Below, one piece after another: positions 16,271 through 23,784 of a DNA stretch of 39,805 nt. The notes below the pieces were generated by a model that was not told where the DNA came from, searched no databases, and was given only the letters and a program-made list of their open reading frames with translations. The translations under genes were made by a program, and so were the position numbers. The stretch spans positions 1-39,805 of the forward strand of contig CALARM010000306.1 of assembly GCA_937888925.1 (NCBI GenBank), read 5' to 3'. This DNA comes from an uncultured Synergistia bacterium (lineage in GTDB: Bacteria > Eremiobacterota > SpSt-956 > JAKJGF01). Position 1 is the stretch's first letter, and each line of letters begins with the position of its first letter.

Positions 16271-18093
16271 TGGAATTTAATCCTAAAATATCAATAGTAA
16301 TACCTGTATATAACGGTTCTAAATATTTACAGGAAGCAATAGATAGTGCCCTGGGACAAACTTATAAAAACATTGAAGTAATTATAGTAAATGATGGTTC
16401 CACTGATGGCGGACAGACAGAGAAAATTGTAAAATCTTATGGTGATAAAACAAGATACTTTTGTAAGGAAAATGGAGGAGTTGCAAGTGCTTTAAATATA
16501 GGTATTAAAGAAATGACTGGCGAATATTTCTCATGGTTGAGTCATGATGATGTCTACTATCCCAATAAAATAGAAGTGCAAGTAAAATATTTAAATCAGG
16601 AGATCCATAAAGATAAAATTATATTATATAGCAATTATGATTTTATAGATCATAATTCTCAATTTATATCTCATAAAATATTTGCTCCCGTTGAACCTTA
16701 TAAATTTCGTTATGCCTTAATTACAATAAATCATATTCATGGCTGTACAACCTTGATACCAAAGGAATGTTTTAATAAAACAGGTTTATTTGATGAAAAA
16801 CTTAGAACCAGCCAGGATTATGATATGTGGTTCAGGCTATCGAATAGATATAAATTTAAACACATTCCAGAAATTTTAATAAAAAGCAGAGAACATAAAG
16901 ACCAGGGTAGTAAAAGTATTTCCTATTTCTTAGAAGAATGCAGTAAAATTCATATTGACTTTCTGGATAAATTATCGGTTGAAGAATTATTACATATGAC
17001 AGATGAAACCTCTATTACTTCTTTATACCTCAAAATTGGTCTTAATATTGAAAAATTAGGATATTATAAAGCATCATTCTATTCTTTCGAGCTTGCACAA
17101 AAGTACTTGTTTAAAGATAATTTTATATTGAGAATTAAAAATAATTGTTTAGTTATTTTATATAAACTATGTACAAGAAGATTAAAGCATTATTTCTATT
17201 TAGAAAATATTTTTAAACTATTTATAATAAAAAAAAATAAATTTGCAAATAAAAACTATAAAGATACTAAAGAATTGATTGATTACAATAAAAAAATAAA
17301 CAATATAATAGCTTCATCCTATGATTACAGACATATAGAAATATATAATCCAATAGAGCAAATTAGAATTAGCAAATCATTAAAAAAAGCTATATCATAT
17401 ATACAAAGTCATTCAAATATATCAATAGCTTTAGATTTTGGTGCAGGTACAGGTAATATTACAAAACACTTACTGGAAGAAAACCTTAATGTTGTAGCAT
17501 CTGATATATCAGAAAAAAGTATTGAACGATTGCTGGACAAAATAGGCTCTTCGGAAAAACTTGAAACTGTAATTTTAAATGGTTTTGATTTATCTAATTT
17601 TCAAGATAATACGTTTGATATTTTAACAACTTATGGTGTATTGAGCCATATACCTGATTATCTGAGTATCTTAAGAGAATTTGTAAGAATTGTAAAACCA
17701 GGGGGTATCATTTTTATTGACCATGAATTTTGTCCTTCATATTGGACTGAAGATATAAATTATAAAAAATATCTTGAAGTATTATGTAATAATAAAACCA
17801 TGGAAAAAGCAAATTTAAAACCTATAAATGAATCAGTAAGACTATTAAAGGAATTTATTAAAAGAAATTTTTTTTATAAACCAGGTATTGATGGTGAGAT
17901 TCATATCTATAAATATGATCATATTGAATGGGATAAAATAAAAAATATATTGAGTTCCTATTGTGAAATTATAGTAGAAACAGATTATCTTGTGTGTAGA
18001 GAAACTGGTAAAAAAGCTTCTCTTATATATAGAAAATGGCAAGACAAATGTGTTGATATGAGGATGGTTATTTTTAGAAAAAAAATATTATAA
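16270..18093 (+). CDS. Fusion: GT2 glycosyltransferase and SAM-dependent methyltransferase
   Basis: A 607-residue two-domain protein. Residues 1 to about 230 are a GT-A family 2 glycosyltransferase: ISIVIPVYNGS, VIIVNDGSTDGG, a DD metal site in SHDDVYYP, and TSQDYDMWFRL. A helical linker follows. From about residue 387 a class I methyltransferase domain starts with ALDFGAGTGNI, continues with an acidic VASDISEKSI motif and NTFDILTTYGVLSHI. The two activities in one chain suggest that the sugar is methylated as it is added, or that the methyl group caps the chain; capping by methylation is a known signal for Wzt-type export, here only inferred. The start is ATG 16270 (GGAGA upstream); a TTG at 16258 is disfavoured. 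Confidence 0.82.
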   Translation: MEFNPKISIVIPVYNGSKYLQEAIDSALGQTYKNIEVIIVNDGSTDGGQTEKIVKSYGDKTRYFCKENGGVASALNIGIKEMTGEYFSWLSHDDVYYPNKIEVQVKYLNQEIHKDKIILYSNYDFIDHNSQFISHKIFAPVEPYKFRYALITINHIHGCTTLIPKECFNKTGLFDEKLRTSQDYDMWFRLSNRYKFKHIPEILIKSREHKDQGSKSISYFLEECSKIHIDFLDKLSVEELLHMTDETSITSLYLKIGLNIEKLGYYKASFYSFELAQKYLFKDNFILRIKNNCLVILYKLCTRRLKHYFYLENIFKLFIIKKNKFANKNYKDTKELIDYNKKINNIIASSYDYRHIEIYNPIEQIRISKSLKKAISYIQSHSNISIALDFGAGTGNITKHLLEENLNVVASDISEKSIERLLDKIGSSEKLETVILNGFDLSNFQDNTFDILTTYGVLSHIPDYLSILREFVRIVKPGGIIFIDHEFCPSYWTEDINYKKYLEVLCNNKTMEKANLKPINESVRLLKEFIKRNFFYKPGIDGEIHIYKYDHIEWDKIKNILSSYCEIIVETDYLVCRETGKKASLIYRKWQDKCVDMRMVIFRKKIL

Positions 18094-18120
18094 AAAAGTG
18101 AAAAGGTATTAAAATAGCTA

Positions 18121-20478
18121 ATGAATAAAGATAGTAAAATTTGTCAGTCAACCAAATTTTTTATAAAACTGTGGGAATTATTTTTCAATACTTTTACAAA
18201 AAGACAACCTAAAGTAATATTATTGATTTATAATAATATAATAAGTCAACATCATGGCCCTCCATCTTCCATAAGTCCTAAAAATTTTGAAACTCAGATA
18301 AAATACTTAAAAGAAAGATATAATATTATAAGCATCCATGACCTATTTAGAAATTTAAAAAATAAACATATTCCCCCAAATAGTATGGTAATAATTTTTG
18401 ACAATGGATATAATGATAAATTATTTCATGTAAAACCTGTTCTAGAAAAATTTAAAATTCCAGCAACAGTTTTCATTACTGTCGATATGATAGGAAGTTC
18501 GAGAGAATACTGGTGTGATGAAATAGAACAAATCCTTTTAGAAGATAAGGAAAATATTTACAAGCCAATAAAAATAAAAATTAGGGAAAAAGAATATTTC
18601 TGGGAAATAAGAACTTATAATGATGCTATAATTGTTTATAAAGAACTGATAGATTTATTGAAATATATTAGACATGAAGAAAGAGAATTCATTCTGGATA
18701 AATTATTTCTGGAAGCCCATTTAGAAAGAAATAGAACAGGGGAAAACCATTATCCTATGACAGAAAAAGAAATAAAACAATTAGTAGAAGGGGGGTTTAT
18801 CGAGATTGGTTCCCGTGGAATGACTGATTGTATATTGAGTTGTGAAACTGAGGAAAGACAGAAATGGGAAATAGAAAAATCTAAAGAAATACTTGGAAGA
18901 ATCCTTGGAAAAGAAATTAAAAATTTTTACTATCCTTTTGGAACACATAGAGATTATACAAAAAAAACAATAGATATTTTAAAAATGGCCGGGTATAATT
19001 CCGGTATAACAAATAATAGAGGTTATATTACAAAAAATACAAACCTATATACTATTCCAGGTATAAATATAGAAAACTGGGATATAAATATTTTCCAAAA
19101 CAAACTAAGAAAATTCAAGAGAGAATTTGATATTTTTAATGCTCTTAAAATCATCTTTTTCAGTCCCGGTTTAGCCAGAAAAACTTATAAAGAAGAACTA
19201 TTACCCAGAGTAAAAAAATTTGAGATAGTAAAAAAAAATAAATCAGAAATAAAAAATATACTACAATTAAATGCCCTTGACTTTATAGGGGGAGCAGCAA
19301 AAATTACTTATAATCTTCATTGTTATCTATTAAGTAAAGATTATAATGCTAAAATGCTGGTTAATAATTCAACTCTTAATGATGAAAAAGTGAATGTTCT
19401 ATTAAAAGAACTTTCTGAGAAACAAAGAAGCTTATATTTTTATCAAACTTATTTCGGATGGGACGATTTTTGCCATTTGTCAAGTTTTAATATAAAAAAT
19501 TATCCATCATTTCAGCAAGCCGATATTGTTCACATTCATACACAATATGGCTATTTAAGCCCTTTTACTTTACCTGAATTAAGCTCTTTGAAACCAACAA
19601 TATGGACGTTACATGACATGGGGCCTTTTACAGGTATATGTATAAATTCTTTTGAGTGTGAAAAATGGGAAATAGGTTGTAAAAAATGTCCTGAAATAAG
19701 AAGGCAGAGTAAAAATATTATAGACGCTACTGATTTTGTATGGGAAAATAAAAAAAGAATTTATGAATATTGTAAATTAACCATTGTATGCCCTTCCAAT
19801 TGGTTAAAAGAGAAGGCTGAAAGATCTATATTAAAAAATCAGGATATAAGAATGATTTATAACGGGATCAATGAAAAAATTTTTTATAACTATAATAAAA
19901 AAGAAATTAGAAAAAAACTGGGTTTACCACAGGATAAACTAATACTGCTTTTTGTCGCTTATAATGGGAAAGAAAATTTATTTAAAGGTGGTCATTATCT
20001 TGAAGAAATATATAATACTTTAAAAAACAGCAGAAATGATTTATTCTTTATTCTAATAGGTTCCGCTTCAAGTACAACTAGTTCTGATAATATTTTACAC
20101 ATTAGTTATATTCAGGATGAAAAAACTCTTGCCAGTTATTTTTCCTCTGCAGATTTATTCATATATCCATCACTGGGAGAAACTTTTGGTCTGGTTGTAG
20201 CAGAATCTATGGCATGTGGAACACCTGTTGTTACATTTGAGACAGGAGCAATACCAGAAATTGTTAAACATTTAGAAACAGGTTATATAGCAAAATATAA
20301 AGATTTAAGAGACTTTATTACAGGTATTAAAAAATTTATAGACGATAAAGAGATTAGAAATATAGCTTCAGCTAATTCCCGTCAGGTTATAATCGAAAAA
20401 TTTACATTAAATAAAATGTTAGACAATTACCTGGACCTCTATAAAGAAATATTTAACAATCAGAAGTATGATGGATAA
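18121..20478 (+). CDS. Fusion: degenerate NodB/polysaccharide-deacetylase domain and GT4 glycosyltransferase
   Basis: A 785-residue protein. Residues about 35-330 follow the NodB fold (ISPKNFETQIKYLKERYNI, MVIIFDNGYND, IPATVFITVDMIG, FYYPFG). However, the metal site is lost: the FDDG motif is FDNG, and the H-x3-H motif after EIGS reads SRGMTD, with Arg and Asp for the two His. Deacetylase activity is therefore unlikely. Residues about 380-785 are a GT4 domain, with FIGGAAKITYNLH, IWTLHDMGPFTGIC, the donor region GETFGLVVAESMACGTPVV and PEIVKH. The ribosome site is weak. The last codons overlap an IS256-type remnant (from about 20468), so the original C-terminus may have been altered by the insertion. 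Confidence 0.78.
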   Translation: MNKDSKICQSTKFFIKLWELFFNTFTKRQPKVILLIYNNIISQHHGPPSSISPKNFETQIKYLKERYNIISIHDLFRNLKNKHIPPNSMVIIFDNGYNDKLFHVKPVLEKFKIPATVFITVDMIGSSREYWCDEIEQILLEDKENIYKPIKIKIREKEYFWEIRTYNDAIIVYKELIDLLKYIRHEEREFILDKLFLEAHLERNRTGENHYPMTEKEIKQLVEGGFIEIGSRGMTDCILSCETEERQKWEIEKSKEILGRILGKEIKNFYYPFGTHRDYTKKTIDILKMAGYNSGITNNRGYITKNTNLYTIPGINIENWDINIFQNKLRKFKREFDIFNALKIIFFSPGLARKTYKEELLPRVKKFEIVKKNKSEIKNILQLNALDFIGGAAKITYNLHCYLLSKDYNAKMLVNNSTLNDEKVNVLLKELSEKQRSLYFYQTYFGWDDFCHLSSFNIKNYPSFQQADIVHIHTQYGYLSPFTLPELSSLKPTIWTLHDMGPFTGICINSFECEKWEIGCKKCPEIRRQSKNIIDATDFVWENKKRIYEYCKLTIVCPSNWLKEKAERSILKNQDIRMIYNGINEKIFYNYNKKEIRKKLGLPQDKLILLFVAYNGKENLFKGGHYLEEIYNTLKNSRNDLFFILIGSASSTTSSDNILHISYIQDEKTLASYFSSADLFIYPSLGETFGLVVAESMACGTPVVTFETGAIPEIVKHLETGYIAKYKDLRDFITGIKKFIDDKEIRNIASANSRQVIIEKFTLNKMLDNYLDLYKEIFNNQKYDG

Positions 20479-20767
20479 CTGTATAGATTTTATTTTTTAT
20501 GATTTCCCTAAAATTCACCGGGTTCATATAAAAACTACGAATCCTATAGAGTCTGTATTTTCCTGGGTAAAGGCCAGGACTAATGTGGTGAAACGTTTCA
20601 GGAAGAGAGAAAACGGAAAGTGCATGGTGTTTAAATCGATACAGAGATTGTCTATAAATTGGCTTCTTATAAAGGGAAAACATTTATTACCACTTCTTAA
20701 ACAAGGGGCGAAATTTGTTGATGGTATTTTATTTCAGAATAAAGACGAATTGCCTAAAGCTACTTAA
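20468..20767 (+). pseudogene. C-terminal remnant of an IS256-family (mutator-type) transposase
   Basis: The 99-codon frame reads FYDFPKIHRVHIKTTNPIES, then a WVKARTNVVKRF segment, KCMVFKSIQRLSINW and HLLPLLKQGAKFVDG. This matches the C-terminal end of IS256/mutator transposases (DFP-x-H, TTNPIES, arginine-rich stretch, then the alpha-helical tail). The catalytic DDE part is missing, so it cannot transpose by itself. The 5' edge lies within the last codons of the NodB-GT4 fusion gene. The 3' side retains a likely terminal repeat at about 20807-20832. Confidence 0.8.
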
Positions 20768-20806
20768 ATGACTTTATTGAAAGGAGTGAAGCACTTGAAA
20801 AAATAA

Positions 20807-20832
20807 TTTTCTACAACTATTGACAATATCTC
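20807..20832 (+). mobile_element. Probable right end (terminal repeat) of the IS256-type remnant
   Basis: About 40 bases after the transposase remnant stops there is a sequence of the type CTACAACTATTGACAATAT, which resembles the termini of this IS group. The core TATTGACAAT (20818-20827) occurs again at 22228-22237, upstream of the next glycosyltransferase. TTGACA is also a consensus -35 hexamer facing the methyltransferase gene at 20879, but no good -10 lies at proper spacing. Confidence 0.45.
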
Positions 20833-20878
20833 ATTTTTTATAGTAAATAAAAATTTATTATCAGGTGGTGTTTAAGAA

Positions 20879-21748
20879 TTGATTGATAAATATATTAAAA
20901 GAATAAAAACATATATACCGTTATGTGTCAAGAAAATATTAGTAATTCCCGTAAAATACTTATTAAAATTATGGGTGAGAGTTGTACTTATATTACACGT
21001 TCGGAAATGTCCTCTTTGTGAAACTGAAAAACTTCTACCAGTTTCTTCTAATCATTTATATTATCATTTTTATTGTCCTATATGTGATCTGGCATTTGTT
21101 GGCAATCTTCCTTCTATGGAAGATATAACAACTAAATATCAAGAAAATTATTTAAAGGTACGTTATAATCATCTTAAAATAAGCAATGCAATTGTTGAAG
21201 GTGAGTGGGAAAAATGGAAAGAAAATCGTAATAAGACGTTAATAAAACTTGATATTGAGAAATTAGAAAAGCAAACTTCTGAAAATAGAAAAGTTTTAGA
21301 AATTGGTTGTGCAGAAGGAAAACAAATGGAGTTATTTATCAAAAGGGGTTGGATAGCAACAGGAATTGACATTAGTAATCCTATGGTTATTGCAGGGAAA
21401 GAAAAAGGTCTTAATATTATATGTGATGTAATAGATGAAGTGACATTTCACAAAGAACAGTTTGACCTTGTTATAATGTCACATACTATAGAACATTTTA
21501 TTAATCCTTTTGAAATATTGAGAATTTGCTGGAAAGTTTTAAAAGAATCTGGCTGGTTAATAATTGAGACACCTGCTACTCCAGCCTTTAATGATACAGA
21601 TCATATGTTTTTCTTTTCAGAAAAAAGTTTAGATAAGGCCTGTGAAAAAATAGGATTTGTCAAATTAAAAAGTTTTTGCAATGAATGTTTTGATATTGGT
21701 TCTAACAGTCAAGATTATATATCTTCTTATTTTAAAAAGATTATTTAA
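20879..21748 (+). CDS. Class I SAM-dependent methyltransferase with N-terminal zinc ribbon
   Basis: A 289-residue protein. After a basic hydrophobic N-terminus, residues 44-69 carry two CxxC pairs (Cys44/47 and Cys66/69), a probable zinc ribbon. The methyltransferase fold starts at about residue 139 with VLEIGCAEGKQ, then the acidic GIDISNP motif, FDLVIMSHTIEHFINP and a post-motif strand WLIIETPA. This arrangement is common in methyltransferases of surface-polysaccharide loci. The start is TTG at 20879 with AGGTGGTG about eight bases upstream; no in-frame ATG lies nearby. It stands alone between the IS remnant and a 512-bp non-coding stretch. Confidence 0.8.
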   Translation: MIDKYIKRIKTYIPLCVKKILVIPVKYLLKLWVRVVLILHVRKCPLCETEKLLPVSSNHLYYHFYCPICDLAFVGNLPSMEDITTKYQENYLKVRYNHLKISNAIVEGEWEKWKENRNKTLIKLDIEKLEKQTSENRKVLEIGCAEGKQMELFIKRGWIATGIDISNPMVIAGKEKGLNIICDVIDEVTFHKEQFDLVIMSHTIEHFINPFEILRICWKVLKESGWLIIETPATPAFNDTDHMFFFSEKSLDKACEKIGFVKLKSFCNECFDIGSNSQDYISSYFKKII

Positions 21749-21832
21749 TTTAACCTATACTTTTGCACTTTTCAAATAAAAACATGTTAAAAATAAAAGG
21801 TAAATATTCAGGCTCTTTTTCTTTTTTCTCAA

Positions 21833-21872
21833 GATATTTTTGCAGATTTTTGAAAAAACCTGCAAAAATATC
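21833..21872. repeat. Perfect 13-bp inverted repeat (long hairpin)
   Basis: GATATTTTTGCAG (21833-21845) is exactly complementary to CTGCAAAAATATC (21860-21872). The 14-base loop can pair further, five T with five A. It lies 85 bases after the methyltransferase stop. There is no T-run after either arm of the kind a standard terminator has, so it may be an element end or a processing hairpin; termination is still possible. Confidence 0.6.
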
Positions 21873-22096
21873 GTTAAGGTAATACTTGTTTTATGTCAAT
21901 ACATCCTTTATAATATTTTTATTATCCTGAATAATTACAATTTTTAGTGTTGTATTGGTTTAATGGTGCGACACGAGGTCGTTTATTGATTGTTGTGCAA
22001 AAAACTAGACACAACCTTTTACACTACTAAAAGTAGCATATAAGGAAAGTAATTACTTTGTATTAAGCCCTGTGGACAATGTAACTTTATTGGCTA

Positions 22097-22173
22097 GCAT
22101 CAGGCGGATGAAGTGCCAGGCATGCAGATACAACTCCACCGGAGGCGCCTGATGCAGTGTGGATAAATCCACC
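22097..22173. ncRNA. Candidate structured RNA or mobile-element non-coding end
   Basis: A perfect 10-bp stem GCATCAGGCG (22097-22106) / CGCCTGATGC (22146-22155) encloses a smaller hairpin CTCC-ACC-GGAG (22134-22144). Immediately outside is a second stem GTGGA-TAAA-TCCAC (22159-22172 region). The nested arrangement and local G+C contrast suggest selection for an RNA or DNA fold. About 130 bases upstream the sequence GTGCGAC occurs, which is how many group II introns begin. IS110-type bridge RNA and group II domain I are both hypotheses; nothing here proves either, and strand is unknown. Confidence 0.35.
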
Positions 22174-22260
22174 GGGAAAACTACTGAAGGAAGGATAATT
22201 AATTTAGTATCGGAATCTGTCTCAAAGTATTGACAATTTCCAAAAGATATAGAAAAATTT

Positions 22261-23721
22261 ATGAAAAAAAATAAATTCAATCCTTTAGTCAGCATTATAA
22301 TACCATGCTATAATGGAGAAAAATACCTTTCTGAAACCATAGCTTCAGCCCTTAATCAGACATATAAACCTATAGAAGTAATCTTTATAGATGACTGTTC
22401 AAAAGATAGATCTCTTCAAATTGCAAGGACATACAAAAACAAAATTAAAATTATGACCTGTAATAAAAACAGTGGGCCGAGTTATGCCAGAAATATGGGA
22501 CTAAAAGAGGCCAGAGGTGAATATATTCAATTTTTGGACAGTGATGACATAATCAGAGAAGATAAAATTGAAAAACAGATAGAATTTTTTAAAGATAATC
22601 CGGAATATGACCTGGTATTTTCCGAAGTAACAAGTTTCTCAGAAAATATAGAGGAAAATAAACCTGAAATCTGGCGAGAACATAAAGCCAGAAATGATTA
22701 TCTTGAAGCATTTTTAATAGTGTGTATTATGTCTCCTCATTCACCTCTTATTAAGAAAATTACACTGGATAATATAAAAGGATTTAAAACAGAATTCATA
22801 GGAGTAGAAGATTGGGATCTGTGGATAAGATTATGCCTGAGGGATGTAAAAATTAAATTTATGCCTGGTATCCTGGCTTTTTATCGCAACCATCCCGCAT
22901 CATTAAGTTCCAAAAATATACTTTTACATCGCCGTAGAGAAAAAGAATTACTTTTAAAATTTGTAGATTATCTCTATGAAATAAAAAATATAAATCCAAG
23001 ATACTGGCATATATTATCCTACAGTCTGGCCAGAGAGAGTCTTCATCTTGCCGAATTAAAAGATATAAAATCCGCAATAGAACTCTTTAATATTTCAAAT
23101 AAAATAAGACCTGAAATTACATATGATATTGATAATATTTCAGTATCTGACAATGGTACGTCCCTATCAACTTTATATTTACATTTATTTGCCAGGGCTT
23201 TAATTTTGAATGTTCATTACGCCGAAGATCTGAATTCTATATCTAAACTTTATTATAAATACAGGAGTGAACCTCTCACACCAGGTGAAGCGTGTTCAAG
23301 AGCAGATGCTCTTTTTCAGGAAGCTATTTTCTATTACAGATCTAATAAAACCAGGCTTGGTGATGAAAGATATCAAGATGGATTGGAATTAGTAAAATTT
23401 GCTCAAAATTCTGGAGAAGCAGGAAAATTCTGGAGAAGTTATGCTATAATACAAAAAGAAAAAAATATGCTGGAAAAAAATCCTGATATTATAAAAAAAG
23501 CTATAGAGGAATGTCCTGATAGCTTCAATACTATCTTATTACTGAATGAAATAAATATGCTTGACAAATATCCTGATATATTAGCAAGATCCATAGAAGA
23601 CTTCCCTCATTCCAGAAAGATACTTTCTATAAGGGCAAAATATAATCTAAAAAAAGGGTGTGTATATAAATCATTACGTGATTTTCTTCTATTGATATTT
23701 GAAACCTTCAATCGTATGTAA
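22261..23721 (+). CDS. GT2 glycosyltransferase with helical-repeat C-terminal domain
   Basis: A 486-residue protein. Residues 1 to about 240 are a family 2 GT-A domain: VSIIIPCYNGEKYL, VIFIDDCSKDRS, the metal-binding QFLDSDDII and the acceptor-site GVEDWDLWIRL. The remaining half is helical and contains near-repeats near the end (NMLEKNPDIIKKAIEECP and NMLDKYPDILARSIEDFP), like TPR or HAT repeats, perhaps for protein contacts in the assembly complex. The start codon has no good ribosome site. It stands just after the non-coding stretch with the IS-end-like sequence, so a novel promoter there may drive it (inference). Confidence 0.82.
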   Translation: MKKNKFNPLVSIIIPCYNGEKYLSETIASALNQTYKPIEVIFIDDCSKDRSLQIARTYKNKIKIMTCNKNSGPSYARNMGLKEARGEYIQFLDSDDIIREDKIEKQIEFFKDNPEYDLVFSEVTSFSENIEENKPEIWREHKARNDYLEAFLIVCIMSPHSPLIKKITLDNIKGFKTEFIGVEDWDLWIRLCLRDVKIKFMPGILAFYRNHPASLSSKNILLHRRREKELLLKFVDYLYEIKNINPRYWHILSYSLARESLHLAELKDIKSAIELFNISNKIRPEITYDIDNISVSDNGTSLSTLYLHLFARALILNVHYAEDLNSISKLYYKYRSEPLTPGEACSRADALFQEAIFYYRSNKTRLGDERYQDGLELVKFAQNSGEAGKFWRSYAIIQKEKNMLEKNPDIIKKAIEECPDSFNTILLLNEINMLDKYPDILARSIEDFPHSRKILSIRAKYNLKKGCVYKSLRDFLLLIFETFNRM

Positions 23722-23784
23722 AACAAAAAATGAATAAATAAATAGTATGTTATATAAAGAAATTTTATGTAAGGAGCAATAAAA

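Larger units (their letters stand above)
21749..22260. other. 512-bp non-coding stretch with a GC-rich folded core
   Basis: No supported gene lies here. The stretch holds, in order, the long hairpin at 21833-21872, short hairpins (GTTGTG...CACAAC around 21992-22016, CTAC-TAAAA-GTAG near 22024-22036), a GC-rich folded core at 22097-22173, and a copy of the IS-end core TATTGACAAT at 22228-22237. The core is far richer in G+C than the surroundings. A minus-strand frame of 80 codons across it has no ribosome site. The picture fits debris of one or more mobile elements, possibly including a structured RNA. Confidence 0.6.

Noticed and set aside
18121..19100. Active polysaccharide deacetylase
   Set aside because: The Asp/His/His metal ligands are replaced by Asn/Arg/Asp, so only the fold is supported.
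21749..22260. Firm call of a group II intron
   Set aside because: Only a GTGCGAC start and nearby folds are seen; domain V and a reverse-transcriptase gene are not found, so it is kept as a hypothesis.
22053..22295. Minus-strand open frame of 80 codons across the GC-rich element
   Set aside because: It has no ribosome site, overlaps the start of the GT2 gene, and runs through a sequence that folds on itself, so it is more likely a by-product of the structured element.
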